The notes beneath the pieces were generated by a model. It was not told the DNA's origin, did no database searches, and saw only the letters and a list, made by a program, of their open reading frames with translations. DNA of 42,039 bases from Kitasatospora sp. GAS204B (GTDB lineage Bacteria; Actinomycetota; Actinomycetes; Streptomycetales; Streptomycetaceae): contig NZ_JARZAG010000044.1 in the NCBI RefSeq assembly GCF_029892155.1, forward strand, positions 1 through 42,039, written 5' to 3'. Shown in pieces: positions 15,456 through 24,500 of this stretch. The stretch's first letter is position 1. Each line of letters begins with the position of its first letter. A program made the position numbers and the translations under genes.

Positions 15456-16334
15456 ATGACCCTGCTCGACAGCGCCACCCCGAACGCCCGGTCCACCCAG
15501 GTGCTGGCCACCAAGTACCAGCAGTCCGTGGCCGAGTACTGGAACAACGAGAAGGCGCCGGTCAACCTGCGGCTCGGTGAGGTCAGCGGAACCTTCCACC
15601 ACCACTACGGCATCGGCGAGGTCGACCGGTCCGTGCTGGAGGGCGACGAGGCCACCCGCGAGCAGCGGATCGTGGCGGAGCTGCACCGCCTGGAGGCGGC
15701 CCAGGCCGAGTACCTGCTCGACCAGCTCGGCCCGCTCGGCGCCGGGGACCGGATCCTGGACGCCGGGTCCGGACGGGGCGGCACCAGCTTCCTGGCGAAC
15801 CTCCGCTTCGGCTGCCAGGTGGACGGCATCTCGATCTCCGAGGAGCAGGTGCGGTTCGCCAACAACCAGGCGGGCGAGCGCGGGGTCGCCGACAAGGTGG
15901 CCTTCCACTTCCGCAACATGTTGCACAACGAGTTCCCCGACGCCACCTTCCAGGCGATCTGGAACAACGAGAGCACCATGTACGTCGACCTGCACAAGCT
16001 CTTCGCCGAGCACAGCCGGGTGCTGCGCCCTGGCGGCCGGTACGTCACGATCACCGGCTGCTACAACGACGTGCACGGTCGGCAGCCGTCCCGCGCGGTC
16101 AGCCAGATCGACGCGCACTACATCTGCGACATCCACCCGCGCAGCGAGTACTTCGCGGCGATGTCGGCCAACGACCTGGTCCCGATCAGCGTGGTCGACC
16201 TGACCGCCGCCACCATCCCCTACTGGGAGTTGCGGGCCCAGGCCGAGGTGGCGAGCGGCATCGAGGACGCGTTCCTGACGGCCTATCGCGAGGGCAGTTT
16301 CCACTACTTGATGATCGCTGCGGACAAGATCTGA
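15456..16334 (+). CDS. Geranyl diphosphate 2-C-methyltransferase
   Basis: 292 residues, the normal length. It methylates C2 of geranyl diphosphate with SAM, giving the substrate of the preceding cyclase. Seen: the family N-terminus (KYQQSVAEYWNNEKAPVNLRLGEVSGTFHHHYGIGEVD), the SAM-binding loop ILDAGSGRGG at 100-109, NNESTMYVDL near residue 170, and the C-terminal SGIEDAFLTAYREGSFHYLMIAADKI. The ATG at 15456 follows GAGGACGGACATC. It is third in the encapsulin-cyclase-methyltransferase cluster, separated by 71 bp holding a strong hairpin, so its dosage may be set independently. Confidence 0.95.
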   Translation: MTLLDSATPNARSTQVLATKYQQSVAEYWNNEKAPVNLRLGEVSGTFHHHYGIGEVDRSVLEGDEATREQRIVAELHRLEAAQAEYLLDQLGPLGAGDRILDAGSGRGGTSFLANLRFGCQVDGISISEEQVRFANNQAGERGVADKVAFHFRNMLHNEFPDATFQAIWNNESTMYVDLHKLFAEHSRVLRPGGRYVTITGCYNDVHGRQPSRAVSQIDAHYICDIHPRSEYFAAMSANDLVPISVVDLTAATIPYWELRAQAEVASGIEDAFLTAYREGSFHYLMIAADKI

Positions 16335-16400
16335 CCGCTCACAGCGGGTAGCGAGCGCAGGTGGACCGGCCGGGCGCCCGTCGCGGGTCGGCCTGGCCGG
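16335..16400 (+). terminator. Probable terminator of the 2-MIB operon
   Basis: A small hairpin CCGCT-CAC-AGCGG at 16335-16347 begins directly after the methyltransferase stop. A larger one at 16366-16400 has outer arms CCGGCC/GGCCGG and an inner stem CCCG-TCG-CGGG. The rest of the gap to 16579 shows no gene. Confidence 0.45.
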
Positions 16401-16579
16401 CACCGCTGACAGGCGTTCCTGGACGGCCGGGACCGCCGCCCGTGGAGGAAGGCGGCCGGTGGGCACAGACTGAGAGGTGGAGACCGAGCAGGGGACGGCT
16501 GCCGGTCCGCGCGGCGAACGCCCCGCGGGTCCGGGAGCAGGAACCTGCCGGTCGCGACCCGGCAGTCAGGAGGTGCGCC

Positions 16580-17221
16580 ATGTCCAGCGCATCCGTCTCG
16601 CACAGGCATGCCGGCGCCGGCACGCCTCTGGCGCGCCAGGTGCGGCGCGCGCTCGGCCGGGACGACAGCCCCCTGTGCCGTCCGGTGGACCGCTCGCGCA
16701 GCCGGCTGCTGATCGCGCTGGCGGCGGCGATGGTGCTGGCGGTCGCGGTCGGGACACTGGTCGCGCTGATCCTGCTCGGTGGCATGCGGGCGCAGGCGCG
16801 GCAGCTCACGCTGCACCGCCACCAGGTCACCGCCGCCACGCTGAGCGCCGCCACCGACAGCCCCGCGCGCTCCCCGTGGGCGGCGCAGGCCGATGCCGCC
16901 TGGACCTACCCGCAGTCGGTGCCGCACACCGGCGTGATCGGGGTGCCGATCGGCACCCCGCGGGGCGGCCAGGTGCCGCTCTTCGTCGACGACGGCGGCG
17001 CTCCGGCCGCGCCGCCGCAGCCCGACAGCGAGCTGGCGACCGCCGCCGCGCTGTACGGGATCGGCGCGCTGAGCGGGTTCGGCGCCGTGTCGCTGGTCGG
17101 CTACCGGGTGCGACGGCACACGCTGGACCACCGGGCCGAGCGCGACTGGGAGCTGGCCTGGGAGCGGGTCGAGCCGGGCTGGTCGGGGCGCGGGCACCGG
17201 CGGGGGACCGGGGAGCTGTAA
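16580..17221 (+). CDS. Rv1733c-like two-helix membrane protein
   Basis: 213 residues. It matches the layout of the actinomycete Rv1733c family: an Arg-rich cytoplasmic start (ARQVRRALGRDDSPLCRPVDRSRSR), a first membrane helix near 50-75 (LLIALAAAMVLAVAVGTLVALILLGG), an extracytoplasmic middle of about 90 residues including TGVIGVPIG, a second helix near 158-182 (LATAAALYGIGALSGFGAVSLVGY), and a short basic tail. The function of the family is unknown. ATG 16580 has an excellent AGGAGG site; upstream in-frame ATGs do not. It appears monocistronic. Confidence 0.85.
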   Translation: MSSASVSHRHAGAGTPLARQVRRALGRDDSPLCRPVDRSRSRLLIALAAAMVLAVAVGTLVALILLGGMRAQARQLTLHRHQVTAATLSAATDSPARSPWAAQADAAWTYPQSVPHTGVIGVPIGTPRGGQVPLFVDDGGAPAAPPQPDSELATAAALYGIGALSGFGAVSLVGYRVRRHTLDHRAERDWELAWERVEPGWSGRGHRRGTGEL

Positions 17222-17353
17222 GCCGCCGGGGCAGCTCGGTGACCATCTTGACGGCTTGTCAGCCGGTCGCCCTCCGGCGCGGGGACTGGCACCACGACAG
17301 GCCTTAGGCTGCCCGCGTCACCATTCACTCCTACCGAGCTCGGGAGTCTCCTG

Positions 17354-18223
17354 ATGAGCGCCACCACCACGCGTCCCGCCGATGCGTCCGGCACCTTCGC
17401 CCTGGGCGGGGACCTGCCCGTCAACCGGCTCGGCTTCGGGGCCATGCGGCTCACCGGCCCCGGCATCTGGGGCGACCCGGCGGACCCGGCCGAGGCGGTG
17501 CGGGTGCTGCGCCGCGCGGTCGAGCTGGGCATCACCTTCATCGACACCGCCGACTCCTACGGGCCGTTCGTCAGCGAGCAGCTGATCCGCCAGGCGCTGC
17601 ACCCCTACGCCGACGACCTGGTGATCGCCACCAAGGGCGGGCTGACCCGCTCGGGACCGGACGCCTGGAGTCCGGTCGGCCGCCCCGAGTACCTGCGCCA
17701 GCAGACCGAGCTGAGCCTGCGGCACCTCGGTGTCGAACGGATCGACCTGTACCAGCTGCACCGCATCGACCCCCAGGTGCCGCTGGCCGACCAGCTCGGC
17801 GAGCTCGTGCTGCTGCAGCAGGAGGGCAAGATCCGCCACATCGGCCTCTCCGAGGTCAGCGTCGAGGAACTGGTCGAGGCCCGCGCGATCGCGGAGATCG
17901 TCTCCGTGCAGAACCTCTACAACCTGGCCAACCGCCGCTCCGAGGCGGTGCTCGCCTACGCCGAGGCCGAGAACATCGCCTTCATCCCCTGGTACCCGGT
18001 CGCCACCGGTGACCTCGCCCGCCCCGGCGGCCCGCTCGACACCATCGCCAAGGACCGCGGCGCCAGTCCCGCCCAGCTCGCCCTCGCCTGGCTGCTCCGC
18101 CGCTCCCCGGTGCTGCTGCCGATCCCCGGCACCTCCCGCGTCGCGCACCTGGAGGAGAACACGGCGGCCGCGCTGCTGACGCTGACCGACGAGGAGTTCC
18201 AGGCCCTGGCCGACGCCGTCTGA
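17354..18223 (+). CDS. Aldo/keto reductase
   Basis: 289 residues, NADPH-dependent carbonyl reductase fold, cytoplasmic. The catalytic tetrad is complete: Asp64 (FIDTADSYG), Tyr69, Lys94 (IATKGG) and His136 (LYQLHRID). The C-terminal cofactor region PVLLPIPGTSRVAHLEEN is typical of the subgroup often annotated as oxidoreductases related to pyridoxal reductase. The substrate cannot be inferred. ATG 17354 has GGGAG about 8 nt upstream. It is single, with a 132-bp upstream gap in which I could not define a firm promoter. Confidence 0.92.
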   Translation: MSATTTRPADASGTFALGGDLPVNRLGFGAMRLTGPGIWGDPADPAEAVRVLRRAVELGITFIDTADSYGPFVSEQLIRQALHPYADDLVIATKGGLTRSGPDAWSPVGRPEYLRQQTELSLRHLGVERIDLYQLHRIDPQVPLADQLGELVLLQQEGKIRHIGLSEVSVEELVEARAIAEIVSVQNLYNLANRRSEAVLAYAEAENIAFIPWYPVATGDLARPGGPLDTIAKDRGASPAQLALAWLLRRSPVLLPIPGTSRVAHLEENTAAALLTLTDEEFQALADAV

Positions 18224-18307
18224 CGGCCGGTCAGCCAGCTGGTGGCGGCAGGCCATACCGTCCGACAGAATGACGGGCACACGATGCTTGGAATGGTGGG
18301 GGGTCTG

Positions 18308-18652
18308 GTGGACACGCTGGTTCAGTTCAAGACGGACAGTGGCGCCGACGTGGTCGTCGAGATGGACGACCGGCGGCCGGGTTCCCGGCCGGTATCGCGA
18401 GCCGACGACGCCCTCGCGCAGGCCACCGGGACCTTCGACAAGGCGCTGCGGAACATCCACAGTGCGGCGGAGTCCGCACTGCGGGTGTTCCGTGAGGGCG
18501 AACTCCGGCCCGACTCGGTGGAGATCGAGTTCGGGGTCAAGCTGACCGCCGAGGCCGGGGCGGTGATCGCCAAGAGCGCGGTGGAGGGGCATCTCGTCGT
18601 GAAGCTCTCATGGGCACCCGGCGAGCGCGAGGCGACGACCGGGAGCCGGTGA
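18308..18652 (+). CDS. Trypsin-co-occurring domain (TRYPCO1-like) protein
   Basis: About 114 residues. The protein is a short beta strand pair (TLVQFKTDSGADVVVEMDD), a helix (ALAQATGTFDKALRNIHSAAESALRVFR), then SVEIEFGVKLTAEAGAVIAKSAVEGHLVVKLSW, which matches the layout of the CU044_2847/TRYPCO1 family found next to trypsin-like proteases in conflict systems. The GTG at 18308 is chosen because the domain starts there and a G-rich site lies just upstream; ATG 18293 is an alternative. The next gene starts 4 bp after its stop, so it is in the protease operon. Its biochemical role is unknown; binding to or regulating the protease is inference. Confidence 0.8.
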   Translation: MDTLVQFKTDSGADVVVEMDDRRPGSRPVSRADDALAQATGTFDKALRNIHSAAESALRVFREGELRPDSVEIEFGVKLTAEAGAVIAKSAVEGHLVVKLSWAPGEREATTGSR

Positions 18653-18656
18653 GCAG

Positions 18657-20426
18657 GTGGGCGCCAACTCCTGGCACGTTCAGGTGGTCTGCCGCGGCGA
18701 GATCGGGGCGGGGTTCCTGATCTCCGACCGGCACGTGATGACGTGCGCCCACGTGGTCGCCGGGGACGACCGGGCGGATGCGTACTTCGCGGCCCACGCC
18801 GAACTGGGCACCATCGGCGCCACCGTGGTGCTGCGCGGCGAATGGGCGGGCGGGGCGGCGGATCCGGGCGATGTCGCCGTGCTGGAGCTCGAGCGTCCGG
18901 TCGACATCAGGCCGGCCGACTTCGCCGACCCGCAGGCGGCGTACGCGTTTCCGTCGCCCAAACTGGTCAGCTATGGCTTCCCGGTCGGCTACGACGAGGG
19001 AACACTGGCCGAATCCCGGGCCACCACGCGGCAGTTGAGCGCCGACGAGTGGGTGCAACTGGAGGCGTGGACCGGCTACGGTCACGCGCTCGCCTCGGGG
19101 TTCAGCGGGGCGGCCGCGGTCCTGGCGGAGTCCGGTCGGGTGGCGGGCATGGTCTCGGCCGCCTCGAACGAGCCGGACGTCCGGGTCGGGCGCATGCTGC
19201 CGGTCCAGGTCCTGGCCAGGTACTGGCCGCCGCTGGCGGATGCGATACCGACCCCGGGGTTCGGCACGGGCAGCAAGCAGCAGCTGCGCGAGCTGCTGGA
19301 GCAGGCGGGCGGGCTGCCAGCCGAGTACTCGCTGGAGAGCCTGTACAGCAGCGCGGTCGGGCCGCTGGGCCCCGCGCACCTGTCCGAGGGGTTCCGCTCA
19401 CTGTGGGACGTCGCCTGGTACGTGATGACCGAGGTGGCGGCGGCACCGGACCGCTCGCCGGTGGCCGAGTTCGCCGGCTGCCTGGCGGACCGGATCGAGG
19501 ACCCGGGCATCCGGTACCGGCTGCGGGAGTGGGCCCGGCGGCACCGACCGGAGCCGGTGGCCCGGCCCGCGGCCGGCGCGACCGCCGAGGCCGGCGGGCC
19601 CGCGCGGACCGGAGCGCGCTGGTCGCCGATCCTGGTGGAGATCGACCGCAGCGGGGCGGACCGCAACACCTTCCTGGTGGAGGTGTCGGCGTTCCGGAAC
19701 GGCTGCCGCCGGGTGGTGGGCACCCGGACGCTCCCGAAGGGCAAGATCCGCGCATACGTGCTGGAGCAGATCGACGAGGCGTTCCGGGAACTCGACCGCG
19801 GCAGCGAGGAACTGATCGCGTTCGCCGTGCCGCGCGAGTGGGTCAACCAGCCGATCGACCGCTGGCACCGCGCCAAGGGCGACGCGACTCCGCTGGGGTG
19901 CTTCTCACCGCTTGTCCTGATGGACCTGGACCGGCGGCGCAGCGGGGCACTCCAGTACAAGATCCAGCAGAAGTGGGAGCTGCTGGACCGGGAATCCGCG
20001 TCCGTGGTGCACCGGATCGAATGCGGCAGCAGGCCGGATCCGGGGAAGCTGACCGTCCAACTCCGATCGAAGCACGAGCTGGTGGGGTTCGCAGCGCCGC
20101 CTGCGGGTTCCGGCGCCAAGCGGCTGCTCGAGGCGGGGCTGAACGCCGCCGTGCCGATCATGGTGTGGCCGCGCCTCGGCTGCGCGGGAGGTCATTCGGG
20201 TGAGGGCGAGGGGGACTGCCAGGGGCGGGCCTTTCTTGACGAGCTGTCACAGCAGCTGGTCGACATCCGCCCGGCCGACCTCCCCGGCCATGTCCGGCAG
20301 CTCAGGGAGCGGGCCTTCGTCGAGGAGGGCGAGCATCCGCACTGGGCACAGGACCTGGTGCTCCTCTGGGAGGACCCGCGCTGGTTCCCCGAGCCGGGCG
20401 ACTACCGGCGGTCCCCGGTGAGCTGA
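18657..20426 (+). CDS. Trypsin-like protease fused to a VMAP-C-type domain
   Basis: 589 residues. Residues 5-195 are a trypsin-fold serine protease with an intact triad: His32 (MTCAHVV), Asp72 (GDVAVLEL) and Ser150 (SGFSGAA). No signal peptide precedes it, so it is probably cytoplasmic. Residues about 205-310 are helical (QLRELLEQAGGLPAEYSLESLY, LWDVAWYVMTEV) and resemble the middle or effector-associated region of VMAP proteins. Residues about 318-589 match the vWA-MoxR-associated C-terminal domain: ILVEIDRSG, WHRAKGDATPLGCFSPLVLM, a run of AAVPIMVWPR, and the final LLWEDPRWFPEP. In such systems this protein is thought to be the central or effector component controlled by a MoxR ATPase and a vWA protein, both encoded downstream. 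GTG 18657 is the first start in frame. Confidence 0.88.
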   Translation: MGANSWHVQVVCRGEIGAGFLISDRHVMTCAHVVAGDDRADAYFAAHAELGTIGATVVLRGEWAGGAADPGDVAVLELERPVDIRPADFADPQAAYAFPSPKLVSYGFPVGYDEGTLAESRATTRQLSADEWVQLEAWTGYGHALASGFSGAAAVLAESGRVAGMVSAASNEPDVRVGRMLPVQVLARYWPPLADAIPTPGFGTGSKQQLRELLEQAGGLPAEYSLESLYSSAVGPLGPAHLSEGFRSLWDVAWYVMTEVAAAPDRSPVAEFAGCLADRIEDPGIRYRLREWARRHRPEPVARPAAGATAEAGGPARTGARWSPILVEIDRSGADRNTFLVEVSAFRNGCRRVVGTRTLPKGKIRAYVLEQIDEAFRELDRGSEELIAFAVPREWVNQPIDRWHRAKGDATPLGCFSPLVLMDLDRRRSGALQYKIQQKWELLDRESASVVHRIECGSRPDPGKLTVQLRSKHELVGFAAPPAGSGAKRLLEAGLNAAVPIMVWPRLGCAGGHSGEGEGDCQGRAFLDELSQQLVDIRPADLPGHVRQLRERAFVEEGEHPHWAQDLVLLWEDPRWFPEPGDYRRSPVS

Positions 20427-20484
20427 CCGGCGCGGTGCGGCTGAGCCCGAAGTCCTATGCCTGGAGCGAGTGTTGGAGCAGAGC

Positions 20485-21516
20485 ATGTCCTTGTGGCCGA
20501 TCTTCACCGGTGCGTCGGAACCGCACGACGGCATCGCGCAGTTGCCCCCGCCGCCGCCCTGGCGGGCCTTCAACGGCGGGCCCGCGCTGCCGCCGCCCGC
20601 GGCGGAGGGGGACACCGAGGCCTCGCCGGACCAGGTGCACCGGGCGCGCACCTACAAGCCGACCGAGAAGAGCGTGCAACTGGTCAACGCCGCTCTCTAC
20701 CTGCGGCGCCCGCTGCTGATCACCGGCCCGCCGGGCAGCGGCAAGTCCAGCCTGCCCTACGCGGTGGCGCGTGAACTGGGCCTGGGACCGGTGCTCCGCT
20801 GGAACATCACCAGCCGCAGCACGCTCGGCGACGGGCTCTACCAGTACGATCCGCTCTCCCGGCTGTATGCCGCCAGCCGCGCGGCCGGTGCTGTCCCGCC
20901 CGGTGAGGGGCCGAGCGGAGGCGACGGCGAGGCCATCGAGGACCATCTGCGGCTCGGCCCGCTCGGCACCGCGCTGCTTCCCTACGAGCGCCCCCGGGTG
21001 CTGCTCATCGACGAGATCGACAAGAGCGATCTGGACCTGCCGAACGACCTGCTGAACATCCTGGAGGAGGGCGAGTACGAGATCCCGGAACTCGTCCGGC
21101 TCGCGCGCCAGGCCCCCGCGGCTCAGGTGATGGCCTTCGGCAGCGACCGGCGGGTCCCGCTGCGGCGCGGTCAGGTGCGCTGCCGGGCCTTCCCGTTCGT
21201 CGTGCTGACCAGCAACGGGGAGCGCGAGTTCCCGCCCGCGTTCCTGCGCCGCTGCGTCACGTTGCGGCTGCGCCGCCCCGGACCGGCGCACCTGGAGGAG
21301 ATCGTCCGCGCGCACCTGGGCGAGTTGGACGAGAACACCCACTGGATGATCGAGAAGTTCCTGGAGCGCAGCAGCGACGGCGAGTTGGCGACGGACCAAC
21401 TGCTCAACGCGATCTATCTGACCGGTGCCGCCGGGTTGGAGGCCGAGTCGCGCGAAGGCCTGGCGGAGAGCCTGATGGCCTATCTGAGCTCCGAAGCGGA
21501 CTCCGATGGCCTCTGA
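20485..21516 (+). CDS. MoxR-type AAA+ ATPase
   Basis: About 343 residues. MoxR ATPases remodel or activate partner proteins, usually with a vWA protein. Seen: a Pro-rich N-terminus at 1-55; Walker A GPPGSGKSS at 81-89; Walker B VLLIDEIDKSD at 172-182 with D176 and E177; sensor 1 FVVLTSNGEREF near 241; and an arginine finger candidate in PPAFLRRC. The set is intact, so ATP hydrolysis is expected. ATG 20485 has GGAG 6 nt upstream; a GTG at 20470 is poorly spaced. The gene overlaps the next by 11 bp, which implies coupled translation with the giant scaffold protein, its likely partner. Confidence 0.92.
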   Translation: MSLWPIFTGASEPHDGIAQLPPPPPWRAFNGGPALPPPAAEGDTEASPDQVHRARTYKPTEKSVQLVNAALYLRRPLLITGPPGSGKSSLPYAVARELGLGPVLRWNITSRSTLGDGLYQYDPLSRLYAASRAAGAVPPGEGPSGGDGEAIEDHLRLGPLGTALLPYERPRVLLIDEIDKSDLDLPNDLLNILEEGEYEIPELVRLARQAPAAQVMAFGSDRRVPLRRGQVRCRAFPFVVLTSNGEREFPPAFLRRCVTLRLRRPGPAHLEEIVRAHLGELDENTHWMIEKFLERSSDGELATDQLLNAIYLTGAAGLEAESREGLAESLMAYLSSEADSDGL

Positions 21517-24500
21517 ACTCCCGGCGCTGGCCCGGCTCGCCGATCTGCTCGCCCGGGCCGGTGGGCGGCGGCCCACCGGCACCGAGCTGGCCGAGCTCAT
21601 CTGGCTGGCCGGACAGCGGCGAGGCACACCGGCCGGTGCGCCGGCCGGGAGTGAACCGGGCACCGGAGCCGGCACGGTGGACGGGAGGGGCGAGGAGGGG
21701 CTGCCGCCGGCCCCCGCGCCGGTGGGGGAGAGTGCCGGGCCGGGTGCGCCCCGGATGCCGCTGCACGTCGGCAAACGGTCGGCCGCCGGCCGCACCGCAG
21801 CCGATCCCGCCGGCCCGCACCAGCCGCTGCTCACGCCCGTTGCGCCGATGCTGGCCCACCCCCTGCCGCTGCAGCGGGCCCTGCGCCCGCTCAAGCGGTT
21901 GGTCCCCGCACCGGCCGGCTGGGACCTCGACGAGGACCGCACCGCCCACCGGATCGCCGCGCAAGGGGCGGGGCCGGGCTCCTGGCTGCCGGTCCTGCGC
22001 CCCAGCAGCGAGCGCTGGCTGGACCTGTTGCTCGTCTTCGACGACGGCCCGACCATGCACATGTGGCGCCCTCTGGTGCGTGATCTGCACCGCACCATCG
22101 CCCAGACCGGCGCCTTCCGCACCATCCGCTCGGCCCGCGTCACGGCGGACGGGGCGCTGCGCGGCGACCAGCGCGGCGGAGCTGCCCGGGGCCGGACGGT
22201 GGCGATCGTGCTGAGCGACTGCATGGGACCGCAGTGGCGGGCAGGCGCGGCCGGTGACCGCTGGTACCGCACCCTGCACCGCTGGACGGCCGGCTTGCCG
22301 GTCGCCGTCGTGCAGCCGCTGCCGGAGCGCCTGTGGCGGCGCACCGCGCTGCCCGCCGTCGCCGGCCTGCTGGCCGCCCGAGGCCCGGCGGCGCCCAAAT
22401 CCACGCTCCGGTTCACCCCCTACCGTGGGACGGGCCGCGCCGACCGTGCTGTTCCGCTGCCGGTGCTGGAGCCGACTGCCGGCTGGCTCTCGCACTGGGC
22501 CGCGCTCGTCGCCGGGCACGGCGGCACGCAGGTGCCGGGTGCGGCGGCCTGGCTGGGCCCGACGCCACCGTCGACGGTGGGCGGCGAAGAGGCGGTGGAC
22601 GATGCGGACTTCGCGAGCCTGGCCCCCGAGGACCTGGTGCTGCGGTTCCGGGCCCTGGCCTCCCCGGAGGCGTTCCGGCTCGCCGGCCACCTCGCGGTGG
22701 GGGAGGCGTACCTTCCGCTGATGCGGCTGGTGCAGGCCGAGGTCGAGCGGCAGCCGCAGCCGCAGCAACTCGCGGAGGTGATCCTCAGCGGGATGCTGAA
22801 AACCGGTCAGGGCAGTGAAGGGTGGTACGAGTTCCGGCCCGGGGTGCGCTCGGTGCTGCTGCGGACGTTGCCGCGGTCGGCGGTCGCGCACACGGCCGAC
22901 CTACTGGAGCGGGTCAGCGGCGCGATCGAGGAGCGGGCGGGGGCGGTCCCCGGGGAGTTCCGGGCGCTGGTCGCGGCGCGCGACGGGGGCGGGGGAGCGG
23001 GCGAGGGCGTGCCGCACGGGGCGCCGTTCGCGCTGGTCAGCGCGGAGACGGTGGAGCTGCTGCGGGGGGCGGCGGGGTCGGCACCGGAGCGGGAGGGGCG
23101 AACCGACCTGGTGGACGGTCAGTACCGGCTGGTCGAGCGGATCAGCCGAGGCGGCATGGGCGAGCTCTGGCAGGCCGTGGACGAGGCGGACGGGCAGCCA
23201 GTCGCCGTCAAGCTCTTCCGCCTGTCGGCCGAACGCGCTGCGGACCGGTCGGTGCCGTCGCCCGCCACGTTCCTCCGACTGGCCGAGGCGCTCGGGGGGC
23301 TGCACCACCCAGGGGTCGTGGAGACGTACGCCGCCGGAGTCCACGGCGACTTGTACTTCCTCGCGCTGGAGGCAGTCGAGGGGCCTGACCTACGGACTGT
23401 GCTGCACGATGCCGGCGGGCCGATCGCGCTGGCGCAGGCGGTGGCGATCGGGCAGCAGGTGGCCGCCGCGCTGGAATACCTCCATTCCCAGCACGTGGTT
23501 CACGGTCACCTCACACCCGCCAACATCCTGTTCCGCGCGAGCGGCGAAGCCGTTATCCGCGACTTCGGATTCGACTGGATCGGCCGATCGGCGGCGGGCG
23601 AGACCGGCTACCTGGCGCCAGAACATGTGCGCGGTGCACGACCCGACCATCGCAGCGACCTGTACTCACTCGGCTGCGTCCTCTACGAGATGGTCACCGG
23701 CGTGCGGCCGTACAGCGACCCTCATGTCCCGGGCCGCCTCAGGCCCGTTGCCCAGTTCCGGCCCGAGGTGTCCCACACCCTGGAGCTGCTCATCCTCGAC
23801 CTGTTGCAGCAGAACCCGCGCCTGCGGCCGGCTGACGCGGCTGAGGTGGGCCGCCGCCTTGCCGCGCGGGACGTCCTCCGTGCACCCGGCGACGCTCCGG
23901 AGCGCACGCCGAGCTTCAACCTGCTCGGACCGGTCCGCGTTTGGAGCGGGAGACGCCTCCTCGTCCTTGACGCAGCCCAGGTGGCCTTGCTCGTCCCGTT
24001 GTTGATGAGCGCAGGCCGTCAGGTGTCCTTCGAGGACCTCGCCGGCCTGCTGGGAGAGAGCTGGACGCATGCTGAGACGCTGCACCATGTGCTGACCCTG
24101 CGGGCTGCTCTGCGCGGTGAACTCCCGGAAGCGGTGCGTGGGCTGCTGGTCGTATCGGACGGGGGCTGCCTCCTGCGGATCGACCCGGACCATGTCGACG
24201 CGCTGCTCTTCGAGCGGCAGTTGGCTGCAGCTGACGCGGCCCGCTCGGCGGGCGACGTGGGTGCCACCCGACAGCACCTCCTCGACGCGCTCGAGCTCTG
24301 GGGCGGGACGCCGCTGGAGGGTGTGCCCGGACCGTACGCGGAAGGCGAGCGACGTCGCCTGGTCGAGCGCTGGCTGGACGCGCAAGAGGACCGGATGGAG
24401 TGTGAGTTGCTGCTCGACCGGGCCGTCGAGACCGTTGTCGCGCTGGAGGTGCTCGCTGCTGACTACCCGCGGCGGCAGCGGCTGGTCGGCCTCCTGATGC

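Noticed and set aside
17280..17353. A promoter for the aldo/keto reductase with TAGGCT at 17305-17310 as -10
   Set aside because: The only -35-like word is 13 bp away, too close for a normal promoter.
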